This document shows, piece by piece, positions 8,294 to 16,297 of a stretch of 28,942 bases of DNA (position 1 is the stretch's first letter; the number at the start of each line of letters is the position of its first letter). The position numbers were made by a program, and so were the translations under genes. Where the stretch lies: positions 1-28,942 of the IMG/VR virus record IMGVR_UViG_3300003873_000422. One strand, given 5' to 3'. A model generated the notes under the pieces. It was not told where the DNA came from, searched no databases, and saw nothing but the letters and a program-made list of their open reading frames with translations. Source of the stretch: a virus.

Positions 8294-8589
8294 AAACTAA
8301 ATATGGTGAGTATAAATTGGTTAAACTGCGGGGAACTACTTAGAGCTCTGTGTAACTAAACTATGTTAGAGATAACATATGTGGCTCTATTAATGATTAG
8401 AGGTATAGTAACATCACACAGAGATTGGATAATCCGCATCCAATCATCTTAACTTTACAATTAAGGATGTACTAGCAATAGTACTTAAAAGATGAAGGTT
8501 CAGAGACTATAATACCAACGCATTTTGCGAATGTATAGTCCAGACCACAAACATTCGAGAGAATGGTGTTCGAAAGACATGGTGGTACG
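8294..8589 (+). ncRNA. Group I intron (296 nt, no ORF) in the polymerase gene
   Basis: All core helices can be drawn. P1: exon ACUCGCU pairs with the guide GGUGAGU, with the diagnostic U-G at the 5' splice site. P10: intron AUAU just before the guide pairs with exon-2 GUAU. P3: UUGGU (8317-8321)/ACCAA (8514-8518). P4: GCGG (8328-8331)/CCGC (8434-8437). P5: CUCUGUGU (8346-8353)/ACACAGAG (8416-8423). P6: CAUCC/GGAUG. P7: GACUAUA (8505-8511)/UAUAGUC (8534-8540). P8: CGCA/UGCG. P9: CAUUC-GAGA-GAAUG (8552-8565). The intron ends in G (8589). The precise removal restores NSLYGA. It carries no endonuclease gene, so it is either immobile or depends on an enzyme in trans. Confidence 0.96.
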
Positions 8590-10549
8590 GTATGGCGCCC
8601 AAGCTAACAAGTATTTTATGCTGTTCAATATAGACTTAGCAAGAGCAATAACCTCTAACGGTAGATATTTCATTAGAACCTTAGGTAAATACATAGAAGA
8701 GGGGCTTCAAAATCTTCAAAAAATGGATAGACCATATGTCATTTATCATGACACCGACAGTGTTATCGGTAGTACAAATATAAATACTTCAAAGGGTTTA
8801 TCACAGATACAAGATCTATATGATAATGTACCAGGTACTATAGAGACTATAGGTAAAGATGATTACGTTAAGCATGTAGATGATGGCATAAAATGCTTAA
8901 GTTTCAATACCGCAACTGAAAAGACAGAACATAAAAACATAAAGTACATAATGAAACATAAAGTACAAAAAAGAATGTACAAGATTGAAACCAAGTTAGA
9001 TAATGTAGTTGTTACAGAAGACCATTCTGTTATAATAAAGAGAAATAACAAATATATTGATATAGCTGCAAAGAATATAAAAAATAATGATATTATAATA
9101 TTACAAAACGAGCAAACAAAAAACTTTAAAATAACAGACTTAGGAGTTCAAGAACAATATGTATATGACATAGAAGTAGAAGATAATCATAACTTTTTCG
9201 GTAACAATATACTTGTACACAACTCTTGCTATTTTAAGATTGACAACTTTGTAAATAAAGCATTTAAAGATAAACTGGGTTCAAATATTCAAGAAAAAAC
9301 AGATTTTTGCGATAACTTTTACAAGAATATTGTAGATAAATTTGTTCAAAAAACTATCGACGATGTTGGTGCTGAGCTAAATGTTTTTAACAAAGATGTG
9401 GTGGGGTCGGAAAGGGAAATAATTGCATCATGTTTATCACCAAAAACACCTATTAGAGTACTTAAAGATGATAAGGTTCAAACACTCTCTATCTCAAGTT
9501 TTGCTAAAAGCTGTGGTATAGATATTCGTACAAAATCAGAAGAAATTATTGATATATCTGATAAAAATATTTTTATACCAAGTTATAGTAATAACATAGA
9601 ACCTCAGAAAATACTAAATATACAGAAGAAAGTAACAACTAAAAATATGGTAGAATTAATATCACCTACAGGAAAAAGCATAGTAGTTACTGAAGATCAT
9701 AAAATTGCTGTAAAACTAGAAAATCAAATAATATATAAAGAAGCTAAGAATATAGCAGAAGATGATGATGTTGTTTATCATGATTTTGGTACTACAACTA
9801 AATTTAATAGCGAGATATTCGGTAAAGAATATATAAACCCATCCTCTAAAAGAAACAACAATGACAGGATATCTGCTGGTAAAAAAATAAGTAGAGCAAG
9901 ACTCAATGGTAGTCGAAAGAGAGAGAATGAACTAGTCAATAGAATCACTAATATTATAAAAAAAGGAAAATATTTTTATAAACTATATCTTTTTTTATAT
10001 ATAACAAAGAAGTATAGTAAAAGTGTAATAATAAATTTTTTAAAATGTAATAATTTAGAAAAATACTTTGATATATCAATAATACATCATATGGTTGTGA
10101 ATAGAGATAAAGTATCTAAGCGGTTAAAATATATCAAGAAGAAAGACTGGTCTCTACGACCTAGATCTACTCGCGAGCGTATAAAAACTCGATTTAGAAT
10201 ATTTTGTGATAGGTGTAAGGTACATTATGATAAAAATAGAAGAGCGACTAAATCGACTAAATTACATACTGACAAACACCGATATAGGAAAGAAGTAAAA
10301 AAATATACAGAGAATAGCGTAAAAAACTACAATATCAAAAATATAGAAAAAAGAGATAAATATAACTGGAACTTAGATCACATAGTACCTATTATGTATG
10401 GTTTTGAGCATAATATACCACCTGAAATTATAGGGAATCATAAGAATTTACAAGTTATTTCAAAATGTGATAACATAAAAAAAGGTAAAAAATTACCATT
10501 AAATTATAATAAAGAATTATTTAAGGATTATATAAATGAAAGGTTTTAA
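8590..10549 (+). CDS. 43B: DNA polymerase gp43B exon 2: extein + mini-intein + extein + N-intein fused to HNH endonuclease
   Basis: Reads on from the intron with YGAQANKYFMLFN. The palm motif C is YHDTD-S, interrupted by a 155-residue cis intein (8759-9223), after which SCYFKIDNF resumes the polymerase. A second extein stretch ends ...VVGSEREIIAS, the equivalent of T4 FMDREAIAG. At Cys (9431) the N-half of a split intein starts (CLSPKTPIRV; block B VVTEDHKIAV) and continues into an HNH nuclease region with a CDRC knuckle and WNLDHIVPIMYGFEHN...NLQVISKCDNIKKGKK. The ATG at 8525 lies inside the intron and is not the start; translation begins at 8145. The stop at 10549 lies 14 nt into the next gene, which suggests translational coupling. 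Confidence 0.93.
8759..9223 (+). mobile_element. Mini-intein in polymerase motif C (DTD|S)
   Basis: A contiguous 155-residue Hint domain without an endonuclease. It begins with Ser (SVIGSTNIN, block A-like), has block B VVTEDHSVI, and ends with YVYDIEVEDNHNFFGNN...VHN followed by Ser. Removal joins VIYHDTD to SCYFK, the catalytic YxDTD(S) motif of family-B polymerases. This site is a known intein hot spot in archaeal and viral polymerases. The nucleophile is Ser rather than Cys. Confidence 0.92.
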
Positions 10550-10649
10550 GGTACAACCATATAGATATAAAAATGAAAGGAAGATAGTATATGATATAGA
10601 AGTAGAAGGTAACCATAACTTTTTTGCAAATAATATACTTGTTCATAAC
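9431..10649 (+). mobile_element. Split intein in polymerase with fused HNH endonuclease
   Basis: The N-intein (blocks A and B, about 118 residues from 9431) is followed in frame by an HNH endonuclease up to 10549. The 38-residue C-intein (IVYDIEVEGNHNFFANN...VHN) is encoded from 10536 to 10649 and is followed by Cys. Removal joins EREIIAS to CAIWVAKKKYA, matching T4 DREAIAG...GFWTGKKRYA. The two frames overlap by 14 nt in different phases, so the halves are separate chains. This is the canonical split position, just before the C-terminal blocks F/G. Confidence 0.9.
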
Positions 10650-11243
10650 TGTGCTATATGGGTAGCAAAGAAAAAATACGCAGCGCGCGTTCTTGATTCA
10701 GAAGGTGTTAGATACAAAGAACCAAAATTAAAAATTATGGGTCTTGAGATAGTGCGATCTAGTACACCTAAATTTGTACAAAAGAAGCTAAAAAATGCTG
10801 TAGATACAATTCTTGACAGTACAGAAGATGAAATCATTAAGTACAAAGATAAAGTACTATTGGAATTTATGAAAGAACCGTTGCCAAATATTGCAAAAGT
10901 ACAAGGTGTTTCGAATATAGATTATGATTTATTGACAAGTAAGAGCATACCCATTGGTGCTAGATCTGTCTTGGTATTTAATGAGTACATCAAGAAAAAT
11001 AATCTTGTAGATGAATATCAGCTTATAGACCCCGGTACTAAAATTAAGCAAATGTACTTAAAAGAACCGAATAAGTTTAATTCTAATATCATTGCATGGA
11101 ATGATGACAAATTTACTAAAAATATAGATTGTGTAGATTATCAAAAGTGTTTTGAGAAGTACTTTTTATCACCTTTAGAAATAATGACAAAACCTCTAGG
11201 TTGGAATATTCACAGAACAACAGAAGCTCTAGATGAGTGGTAA
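10536..11243 (+). CDS. 43B: DNA polymerase gp43B: C-intein + C-terminal thumb
   Basis: Residues 1-38 are the C-intein ending VHN. From Cys39 the polymerase continues with WVAKKKYAARVLDSEGV and PKLKIMGLEIVRSSTPKFVQK, near-identical in pattern to T4 EPKLKIMGLETQKSSTPKAVQ. The C-terminus ends ...TTEALDEW; a PCNA-like clamp-binding tail is not obvious. The ATG is 14 nt inside the preceding endonuclease frame, with AAGGA 8-9 nt upstream. The mature 43B extein is about 372 residues (50 + 56 + 69 + 197); with 43A (602) this gives about 974 residues, against 898 in T4. Confidence 0.94.
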   Translation: MKGFKVQPYRYKNERKIVYDIEVEGNHNFFANNILVHNCAIWVAKKKYAARVLDSEGVRYKEPKLKIMGLEIVRSSTPKFVQKKLKNAVDTILDSTEDEIIKYKDKVLLEFMKEPLPNIAKVQGVSNIDYDLLTSKSIPIGARSVLVFNEYIKKNNLVDEYQLIDPGTKIKQMYLKEPNKFNSNIIAWNDDKFTKNIDCVDYQKCFEKYFLSPLEIMTKPLGWNIHRTTEALDEW

Positions 11244-11254
11244 ATTAATATGTT

Positions 11255-11278
11255 TTTAAGCTATATTACTATATAATA
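11255..11278 (+). promoter_or_regulatory. TTTAAGC-N10-TATAATA promoter
   Basis: TTTAAGC at 11255-11261, then a 10-nt spacer and TATAATA at 11272-11278, 27 nt before the start of the small gene at 11305. The surrounding sequence (TACTATATAATAATGTTATA) closely matches that ahead of the gene at 28800. Confidence 0.6.
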
Positions 11279-11304
11279 ATGTTATAAAAAGAAAAAGGAC
11301 GTAC

Positions 11305-11517
11305 ATGAAAAAGTTAAACAAGGTATTCGCTAAATCAAGACCAAACACATACAGAGCATCATTTACAATAGATGGTGAGTTTTTAAGTACATCTTATCAT
11401 GGTAAAGATTACATATATAAGATAGTATCTGTTGAACCAAATGGTATCAATATTTTAGACGAGTCTGATAATGGTACCGAGATAAAACATCTTATAAATT
11501 GGTCTCAAATCAAATAA
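11305..11517 (+). CDS. Hypothetical 70-aa protein
   Basis: Not recognised. A small basic protein (KKLNKVFAKSRPNTYRASF) with several predicted beta strands and no membrane segment or signal peptide. It has its own promoter (11255-11278) and AAAAAGGACGTAC ribosome site and lies directly ahead of gp62. Length and position recall small T4 replication-cluster proteins, but no function can be assigned. Confidence 0.8.
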   Translation: MKKLNKVFAKSRPNTYRASFTIDGEFLSTSYHGKDYIYKIVSVEPNGINILDESDNGTEIKHLINWSQIK

Positions 11518-11527
11518 AGGATATATC

Positions 11528-11896
11528 ATAGCATTTAAACAAATTTTTAATGTTCTTAAGAAAACACCATTACCAAATGATGAAGTTCTAGAAAAAATAC
11601 CAAGTTATATGTTTTGTAGATATTTAGGTGGTCATCCTATGACCATTTTAGCTAGTAACGAGCTAAACAAGTACTACAAGCAGATGCCTGTATCTGTACA
11701 ATACAAACTTATTAAGAAATCATTCTCAGGTAAAAATATATATCCTGTGATGCTTAAAAAAACGCCAGCTGAAGACTCTCTAGATTCGTTGTGTAAGTAC
11801 TTTAAGATATCTAGAGAAAAAGCTAAAATGTACAGAACCTTTTTATCAGATGATGAGTACAATAAAATTAATGAAATGTACAACATAAAGGGATAG
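11528..11896 (+). CDS. 62: Clamp loader small subunit gp62, AUA start
   Basis: Partner of gp44 in the 4:1 clamp loader. The pattern SYMFCRYLGGHP...ASNELNKYYKQMPVSVQY...KYFKISREKAKMY...LSDDEYNKI follows gp62 of marine T4-like phages (Lxx NRC(L)S, NEMN, MQYDF, KEYxGYSxEKAKQ, LxxEQ). The first in-frame ATG (11609) would remove conserved N-terminal residues. The frame is open back to 11528, where ATA follows AAAGGATATATC at normal spacing and would give MAFKQIFNVLKK, a typical gp62 beginning. I therefore choose ATA 11528 as the start. The full product is 122 residues. It follows the 70-aa gene by 10 nt. Confidence 0.82.
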   Translation: MAFKQIFNVLKKTPLPNDEVLEKIPSYMFCRYLGGHPMTILASNELNKYYKQMPVSVQYKLIKKSFSGKNIYPVMLKKTPAEDSLDSLCKYFKISREKAKMYRTFLSDDEYNKINEMYNIKG

Positions 11897-11897
11897 G

Positions 11898-11905
11898 TAT
11901 AAATA
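11898..11905 (+). promoter_or_regulatory. T4-type late promoter (TATAAATACTATA)
   Basis: TATAAATA followed by CTATAAAA, closely matching the T4 late consensus including its downstream bases, 23 nt before the DHH phosphoesterase start. Confidence 0.6.
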
Positions 11906-11927
11906 CTATAAAATTTGAAAGGCTACA

Positions 11928-12890
11928 ATGACTACAAACTTAACTCCTGAAATAATACACTTGACTCACATAGATCTCGACGCTATGGGTTGTATATTAT
12001 CTGTATGTACATTAGATTATAGTCAAAAGATATTTAGTACAAATTACGTTAATATGTCAGAAGTTGTCGATAATTTAACAGATACTTGCTATAGAACACA
12101 TGTTAAAATGATACTAATAACAGACTTATCATTTTCTGGAAATAAAAAAACTTTAGAATACCTAGAGGCTCTAGCTAAAAAACTAAATGTACCCATAATC
12201 TTAATTGATCACCACGAATATAAAGATAATTTCTTTGATAGTTTCAAATATCTTAAGATAATACATGATATAAAACATAGTGCTTCTTACTTAACTCAAT
12301 CATTCTTAAAAACTAAGGGTAAAAGCGAGCATTTAGATCGTATCATAGATCTTTGTGATACATTTGATATATGGCAAAGTAATAAACCTAATTTTGTTCT
12401 AAGCTTAGGTTTAAATAGCTACTTCTGGGAGAATGTACTTAGAACATCTCTACAAGATTTTGCATACAAAATATGTAATAATGGGTTTAGATTACCCGTA
12501 GATTTTAAAAATTTTTACAAGCATTATATTATTGATAGTAAGTCAAAAATTGAATCTTACAGAAAAAGAAAGCTTATAACATCAGACGGTTTTTTTAGTG
12601 TAGCCTTTATAGATGAATATTTTACAGAGGTTCTCTATGAGGAATTTCAGAAAAATGTACAATTTGTCATGATAGCCAACTCTTATGGTATTACGAGATT
12701 TAGATTTAAAGATGCTTCTGTACTATCTAGAGAAACAAAAGAAAAAATAAAGCTTCAGCTAATGGGTACTTTAGAAATTGGTCATCTGAACGCATTTTCA
12801 GATAAGATTAAAAACTCAGACTTTGATAAAATTATGAATAGAGTTAAAGAAGTTCATGATATAGTAGAATCTTATAAACCCAAAAATTAA
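11928..12890 (+). CDS. DHH-family phosphoesterase (NrnA/RecJ superfamily)
   Basis: Metal-dependent phosphodiesterase fold. Motif I is HIDLDAMG (H14, D16, D18), motif II ITDLS (D66), motif III LIDHHEY (D94-H95-H96) and a later DLCDTFD block. The C-terminal part has VMIANSYGITRFRFKD and LEIGHLNAFSDKI, resembling the DHHA1 substrate-binding motif, though the usual GGGH is reduced to IGH. Known relatives degrade nano-RNA/pAp or c-di-AMP-type dinucleotides, or act as 5' exonucleases. A role in nucleotide salvage or cleavage of cyclic dinucleotide signals would fit a phage, but the substrate cannot be read from sequence. It has its own late-type promoter. Confidence 0.88.
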   Translation: MTTNLTPEIIHLTHIDLDAMGCILSVCTLDYSQKIFSTNYVNMSEVVDNLTDTCYRTHVKMILITDLSFSGNKKTLEYLEALAKKLNVPIILIDHHEYKDNFFDSFKYLKIIHDIKHSASYLTQSFLKTKGKSEHLDRIIDLCDTFDIWQSNKPNFVLSLGLNSYFWENVLRTSLQDFAYKICNNGFRLPVDFKNFYKHYIIDSKSKIESYRKRKLITSDGFFSVAFIDEYFTEVLYEEFQKNVQFVMIANSYGITRFRFKDASVLSRETKEKIKLQLMGTLEIGHLNAFSDKIKNSDFDKIMNRVKEVHDIVESYKPKN

Positions 12891-12901
12891 GTTACGAAAA
12901 A

Positions 12902-12909
12902 TATAAATA
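12902..12909 (+). promoter_or_regulatory. Late promoter motif of HNH endonuclease A leader
   Basis: TATAAATA in a 32-nt block (12891-12922) repeated identically before the second HNH gene. By T4 spacing, transcription would begin close to 12915, the start of the TATAAGAG arm of the structured leader. Confidence 0.6.
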
Positions 12910-12914
12910 AAGTA

Positions 12915-13009
12915 TATAAGAGGTTTCGAATGTGTATATGCTCTTGAACGGCTCATATACACATTCGAAACAGCCGTTCAGCAACTCTTATAAATTAATT
13001 TATAGGAGT
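12915..13009 (+). promoter_or_regulatory. Structured leader A: interlocked inverted repeats and RBS-hiding hairpin
   Basis: Arm X (12923-12940) is perfectly complementary to X' (12954-12971), 18 bp. Nine bases of its loop (Y, TGAACGGCT, 12945-12953) are complementary to Y' (AGCCGTTCA, 12972-12980) directly after X'. Full X/X' and Y/Y' pairing cannot coexist because no linker spans the 18-bp stem, so they are alternative or partial pseudoknot states. Next, ACTCTTATAAATT (12984-12996) pairs with AATTTATAGGAGT (12997-13009), burying the TAGGAG ribosome site. TATAAGAG at the 5' end (12915-12922) is complementary to CTCTTATA (12985-12992) and could open that hairpin. The leader is homologous to 16193-16297. 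Confidence 0.85.
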
Positions 13010-13014
13010 CTTCA

Positions 13015-14208
13015 ATGACTACATATATTAAAATACTAAACGAGTTCAAGAACTCAAATATCAAAATTACATCTATAGACAGGTTAAAAGAATACATTCA
13101 TTATTGCATAGATAGAGATCAAGGTTCTAAAATAAAATATCAAACATCTCAACATCATATCTTACCGAAAGCTAAAACTTGCTTTCCTGAATACAAAAAT
13201 TTGAAAGAAAATCCATGGAATAGTACTCATTTATTCTATTACGATCACTATTATGCTCATTGGTTATTAACTGAATCAATAGACAATCATGGTCAGTTAT
13301 TTGCTTTTTGTGCTATGCATAACCAAGATATAAAATTAGGTAGAATTAATGAATCTGATCTTATACCACCTGAGGAAATTCAGAGAAAGACGGAATCAAG
13401 GAGTGAAAAATACTTACAATGGTGTAAAGAAAATGGTGAAAAAATTTCTAAATGGCGTAAAAATAACCCGAAAAAAGTTAAAGAAGCTATAAAAAAAGCT
13501 AAAATAACATGCTATAAAATAAAAGAAAATGGTAAAACAATATATCAAGAAGTTGGTGAACATATATCTAAATGGTATAAAGATAATCCAGATAAAGTCA
13601 AAGAAGTTAGAAAAAGACAAATAGAAACTTGTTCCAAAATAAAAGATAATGGTAAATCAATTTATCAAGAAAATGCTGAAAAATATTCACAATGGTGTAG
13701 AGAAAATTTAGATAAAGTTAGAGAAAAGTCAAATAAACAAAGCAAACTTAAAAACTCTAAAGAATGGAAAGAAACAATTGGTAAAGAAAAAATAGAAAAA
13801 TATAAAGAAACCATATCATCAAAAGAATGGAAAGAAACAATTGGTAAAGAAAAAAGAAGAAAAAGAAAAGACACTACTTCATCAAAAGAATGGCAAAAAA
13901 CTACTGGTAAAGATGCATCTAAAAAACAGAGTAAAACAAAAAGTTCTAAAGAATGGCAGGAAACAAAAGGTAAACGACAAGCAGAAAAAATAAGTTTAGC
14001 TAACTCGCGTAAAGATACTTACAATATATATAGAGAAGAGAAGTTGCTTATGAAAAATGTAATTTTTAAAGATGTGGTAAAAATAGCACAAACACTTATC
14101 AGAACAACTAAAGAGAGACCTTTAGGGTGTACAAGACAAGGAAAAGTAAGGTTGAACACTTTTAAGAAATTACATCTAATTGGAATGTACGTTATAAAAA
14201 TTAAGTAA
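13015..14208 (+). CDS. Free-standing HNH homing endonuclease A with SKEW repeats
   Basis: The N-terminal domain holds a phage-type HNH motif: HHILP (H47, H48), NLKENPWN, then DHYYAHWLL (H78, H82). The remainder is a lysine-rich array of DNA-binding-like repeats: ISKWxKxNPxKVKE units followed by four SSKEWKET-GKE units, recalling NUMOD3-like modules. A conserved C-terminal domain (YNIYREEKLL...RPLGCTRQGK) is shared with the paralogue at 16303. It sits between the DHH gene and gp41 rather than inside an intein, so it is likely an intergenic mobile endonuclease. Expression is governed by the structured leader at 12915-13009. Confidence 0.88.
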   Translation: MTTYIKILNEFKNSNIKITSIDRLKEYIHYCIDRDQGSKIKYQTSQHHILPKAKTCFPEYKNLKENPWNSTHLFYYDHYYAHWLLTESIDNHGQLFAFCAMHNQDIKLGRINESDLIPPEEIQRKTESRSEKYLQWCKENGEKISKWRKNNPKKVKEAIKKAKITCYKIKENGKTIYQEVGEHISKWYKDNPDKVKEVRKRQIETCSKIKDNGKSIYQENAEKYSQWCRENLDKVREKSNKQSKLKNSKEWKETIGKEKIEKYKETISSKEWKETIGKEKRRKRKDTTSSKEWQKTTGKDASKKQSKTKSSKEWQETKGKRQAEKISLANSRKDTYNIYREEKLLMKNVIFKDVVKIAQTLIRTTKERPLGCTRQGKVRLNTFKKLHLIGMYVIKIK

Positions 14209-14213
14209 AGTTA

Positions 14214-14223
14214 TGATATAATA
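14214..14223 (+). promoter_or_regulatory. Extended -10 promoter of gp41
   Basis: TGATATAATA (TGn + TATAATA, -10 at 14217-14223), 19 nt before the gp41 start, with no -35 match. AAAGGATATAA is the ribosome site. Confidence 0.45.
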
Positions 14224-14241
14224 TAAAAATAAAGGATATAA

Positions 14242-15957
14242 ATGTTTGAACATATTTTACTTCAAAAACTACTAAATGATAAAAAATTCTTTTCTATGGT
14301 AATACCAATATTAAAAGATAATCAATTTACAAGTATTGGTAATTCTAAAATCTTTGATATAATGTTTAAATACTATCAAGAATATCAAAATGTACCTACT
14401 ATGACAGAAGTGATCGCTACTGTTAAAGATATACCAAACCAGGAGACACGTAAAAGTATAGTACAAGAATTACAGACTATATCAAAAACTGAAATTGTAC
14501 AAAATTCAGAATTTATGATTAAAGAGACTATTGATTTTGTAAAAAATTCTATATTTACAGAAGCTTTAATTATTGGATCTGATGCTTTAACTGAAAAGAA
14601 CGAAGAAAAAATTCTAAAATCAAAGCAACTAATGGAAGAAATGTCAAAAATTTCAATAAGTTCTGACTTGGGATTATCTTTCAATGATGATCTGGAAAAA
14701 ATGATTGAATACTACCAGAAGAAAGACATTGGTGTAAGAACCATACACGACTCTATTAATAAGAGAATAGGAACAGGTTTTCTACCAGGAACATTAAGTG
14801 TAATTTTAGCAGCTGCAGGAATTGGAAAATGTTCTCACAAAGATGATCCAATAGAGGTTTATATAGATAACAAAAAAGTTAGATTAACATATAAAGAATT
14901 GTTTGAATTACAAGGATGGGATTCTAAAAATTATTATAGTACTCAAAATTCAACTAAAGAAATATATGTCATTACACCAAATGGATTAAAAATAATAAAA
15001 GCAGGTGTTGTAAAACCGGATTTAGATATGTTAGAAATAGAATTTAAGAATGGTTCTAAATGTAGAGTAGCGGATACACACATTTTTTCATATTGTAATA
15101 ATATGGTATATGCAAAAGATGCTAAATATATTGATACTAAAGACGGTTTTACAACCATATTAGAAAAAGAATATATCGGAAAACATGATGGTTATGATAT
15201 AAACATAGACGAACCACATTGGTATTATAATCCAGATGGAGTAATTTATCATAATACATTGTTGATGACTGACATATTATCCGGTCAACTAAAAATGGGT
15301 AAAAATATTTTACTAGTATCTATGGAGATGCAAGATAAGGAAATGATGAAAAGAGTACACGCAAATGCTCTAGATTTACCAATTAACGGAATAAAAGATA
15401 TGTCACCAGATGCTATAAGAATGGCGAAGGAGAGATTTAAGACTACTGGTAATCTTTTCATTAAGGATTATCCATCTGGTTCATTTTCTGCATTAATGTT
15501 AGATTCTTTATTAGATAGCTACGAAAACGAGAAAGGGATAGTTTTTGATATTGTGTATCTAGATTATATAGGAATTATGAAATCTGACCTATTATCTCCA
15601 AGCGCAGGACTTTATAGTTACGTTAAAAGTATTACAGAAGAAGTTAGAGCTATAGCAACAAAACGGCAGATACCAATAATATCAGCTAGTCAGTTGAATC
15701 GATGTTTAGATAAAGATACTAATATAAAAACTAAAGATAATAATAAACCTATAAAAGACATTAATGTAAATGATGAGCTACCAGATAACAAAAAAGTTGT
15801 AGAACATTTAGACACTGGATATCAAGAGTGCTATGAAATAAAAACAAAATCAGGAAAGACCTTAATATGTGCAGAGAATCACAAGATACCAACTAATGAA
15901 GGTACAATGTCTATTAAGATTGGTTTAAAAGAGGGTCTAAAAGTAAATACAATCTGA
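14242..15957 (+). CDS. 41: Replicative helicase gp41: N-part, mini-intein, motor domain, split N-intein
   Basis: DnaB-family hexameric helicase that unwinds the fork ahead of the polymerase. Residues 1-196 carry the N-terminal domain and Walker A start ILAAAGIGK, interrupted by a 142-residue intein (197-338), then TLLMTDILSG resumes. Walker B is DIVYLDYIG (436-444) and the QLNR motif (484-487) ends this extein. Cys488 begins the N-half of a split intein (CLDKDTNIKTK, block B LICAENHKIP, ending GLKEGLKVNTI), closely like the gp41-1 split intein found at the same QLNR|S position. The rest of the helicase is encoded from 17924. The assembled extein is 477 residues, essentially T4 gp41 length (475). 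Confidence 0.95.
   Translation: MFEHILLQKLLNDKKFFSMVIPILKDNQFTSIGNSKIFDIMFKYYQEYQNVPTMTEVIATVKDIPNQETRKSIVQELQTISKTEIVQNSEFMIKETIDFVKNSIFTEALIIGSDALTEKNEEKILKSKQLMEEMSKISISSDLGLSFNDDLEKMIEYYQKKDIGVRTIHDSINKRIGTGFLPGTLSVILAAAGIGKCSHKDDPIEVYIDNKKVRLTYKELFELQGWDSKNYYSTQNSTKEIYVITPNGLKIIKAGVVKPDLDMLEIEFKNGSKCRVADTHIFSYCNNMVYAKDAKYIDTKDGFTTILEKEYIGKHDGYDINIDEPHWYYNPDGVIYHNTLLMTDILSGQLKMGKNILLVSMEMQDKEMMKRVHANALDLPINGIKDMSPDAIRMAKERFKTTGNLFIKDYPSGSFSALMLDSLLDSYENEKGIVFDIVYLDYIGIMKSDLLSPSAGLYSYVKSITEEVRAIATKRQIPIISASQLNRCLDKDTNIKTKDNNKPIKDINVNDELPDNKKVVEHLDTGYQECYEIKTKSGKTLICAENHKIPTNEGTMSIKIGLKEGLKVNTI
14830..15255 (+). mobile_element. Mini-intein in gp41 Walker A (K|T)
   Basis: A contiguous 142-residue intein without endonuclease: Cys1 (CSHKDDPIEV), block B CRVADTHIFS, C-terminal blocks DGYDINIDEPHWYYN...IYHN followed by Thr. 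Splicing rebuilds AAAGIGK-TLLM, i.e. GxGKT. The helicase cannot bind ATP before splicing. Confidence 0.92.
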
Positions 15958-16005
15958 GATTAGTGTAAGATAGCAAAGATCTACGATTGAATTAAAAGGA
16001 TAAAA

Positions 16006-16188
16006 ATGAATAAAATAATTGTAGATATCTCAGATTTAGACTTACCGTATCAGATAGAGGTAAGAAAGTTATTGATTGAGTACAAACCGAAATTCATATC
16101 CAGTACAACATTTATAGTAGATAAAAGTGATAATTTAGTTAAAATACTTGACAATTACAATATTTTTAGTTACGAAAAATATAAATAA
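16006..16188 (+). CDS. Hypothetical 60-aa protein between gp41 halves
   Basis: Not recognised. AAAAGGATAAAA gives a good ribosome site. The gene ends ...SYEKYK within the conserved block before leader B, so its last codons overlap the TATAAATA motif. A small gene also occupies the analogous place in the TerL split (22098-22298), but the two proteins show no clear similarity. Confidence 0.65.
   Translation: MNKIIVDISDLDLPYQIEVRKLLIEYKPKFISSTTFIVDKSDNLVKILDNYNIFSYEKYK
16180..16187 (+). promoter_or_regulatory. Late promoter motif of HNH endonuclease B leader
   Basis: TATAAATA inside the block that is identical to that before endonuclease A. The expected transcription start is near 16193, at the TATAAGAG arm. 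Confidence 0.6.
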
Positions 16189-16192
16189 AGTA

Positions 16193-16297
16193 TATAAGAG
16201 AATCTATATATACATCTTGGCTCTTTGCGGTTTCCCAAGATGTATATATAGTTTGAAACCGCAGATTTCAACTCTTATAAATTCAATTTATAGGAGT
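16193..16297 (+). promoter_or_regulatory. Structured leader B: same architecture as leader A, different arm sequences
   Basis: X 16204-16220 pairs with X' 16235-16251 (17 bp). The loop starts CTCTT, then Y TGCGGTTTC (16226-16234) pairs with Y' GAAACCGCA (16255-16263). ACTCTTATAAATT (16271-16283) pairs with AATTTATAGGAGT (16285-16297), hiding TAGGAG. TATAAGAG (16193-16200) can pair with CTCTTATA (16272-16279). The flanks match leader A nearly base for base, while X and Y share no sequence with it. Only the pairing is conserved. Confidence 0.85.

Noticed and set aside
8525-8589. ATG at 8525 as start of the second polymerase gene
   Set aside because: It lies inside the group I intron (P8 to the 3' end), has no matching polymerase sequence before YGA, and the true start at 8145 explains the upstream motif.
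12923-12980. Classical H-type pseudoknot with all X and Y pairs formed together
   Set aside because: No nucleotides remain to cross the 18-bp stem, so complete simultaneous pairing is sterically impossible; only alternative or partial pairing is claimed.
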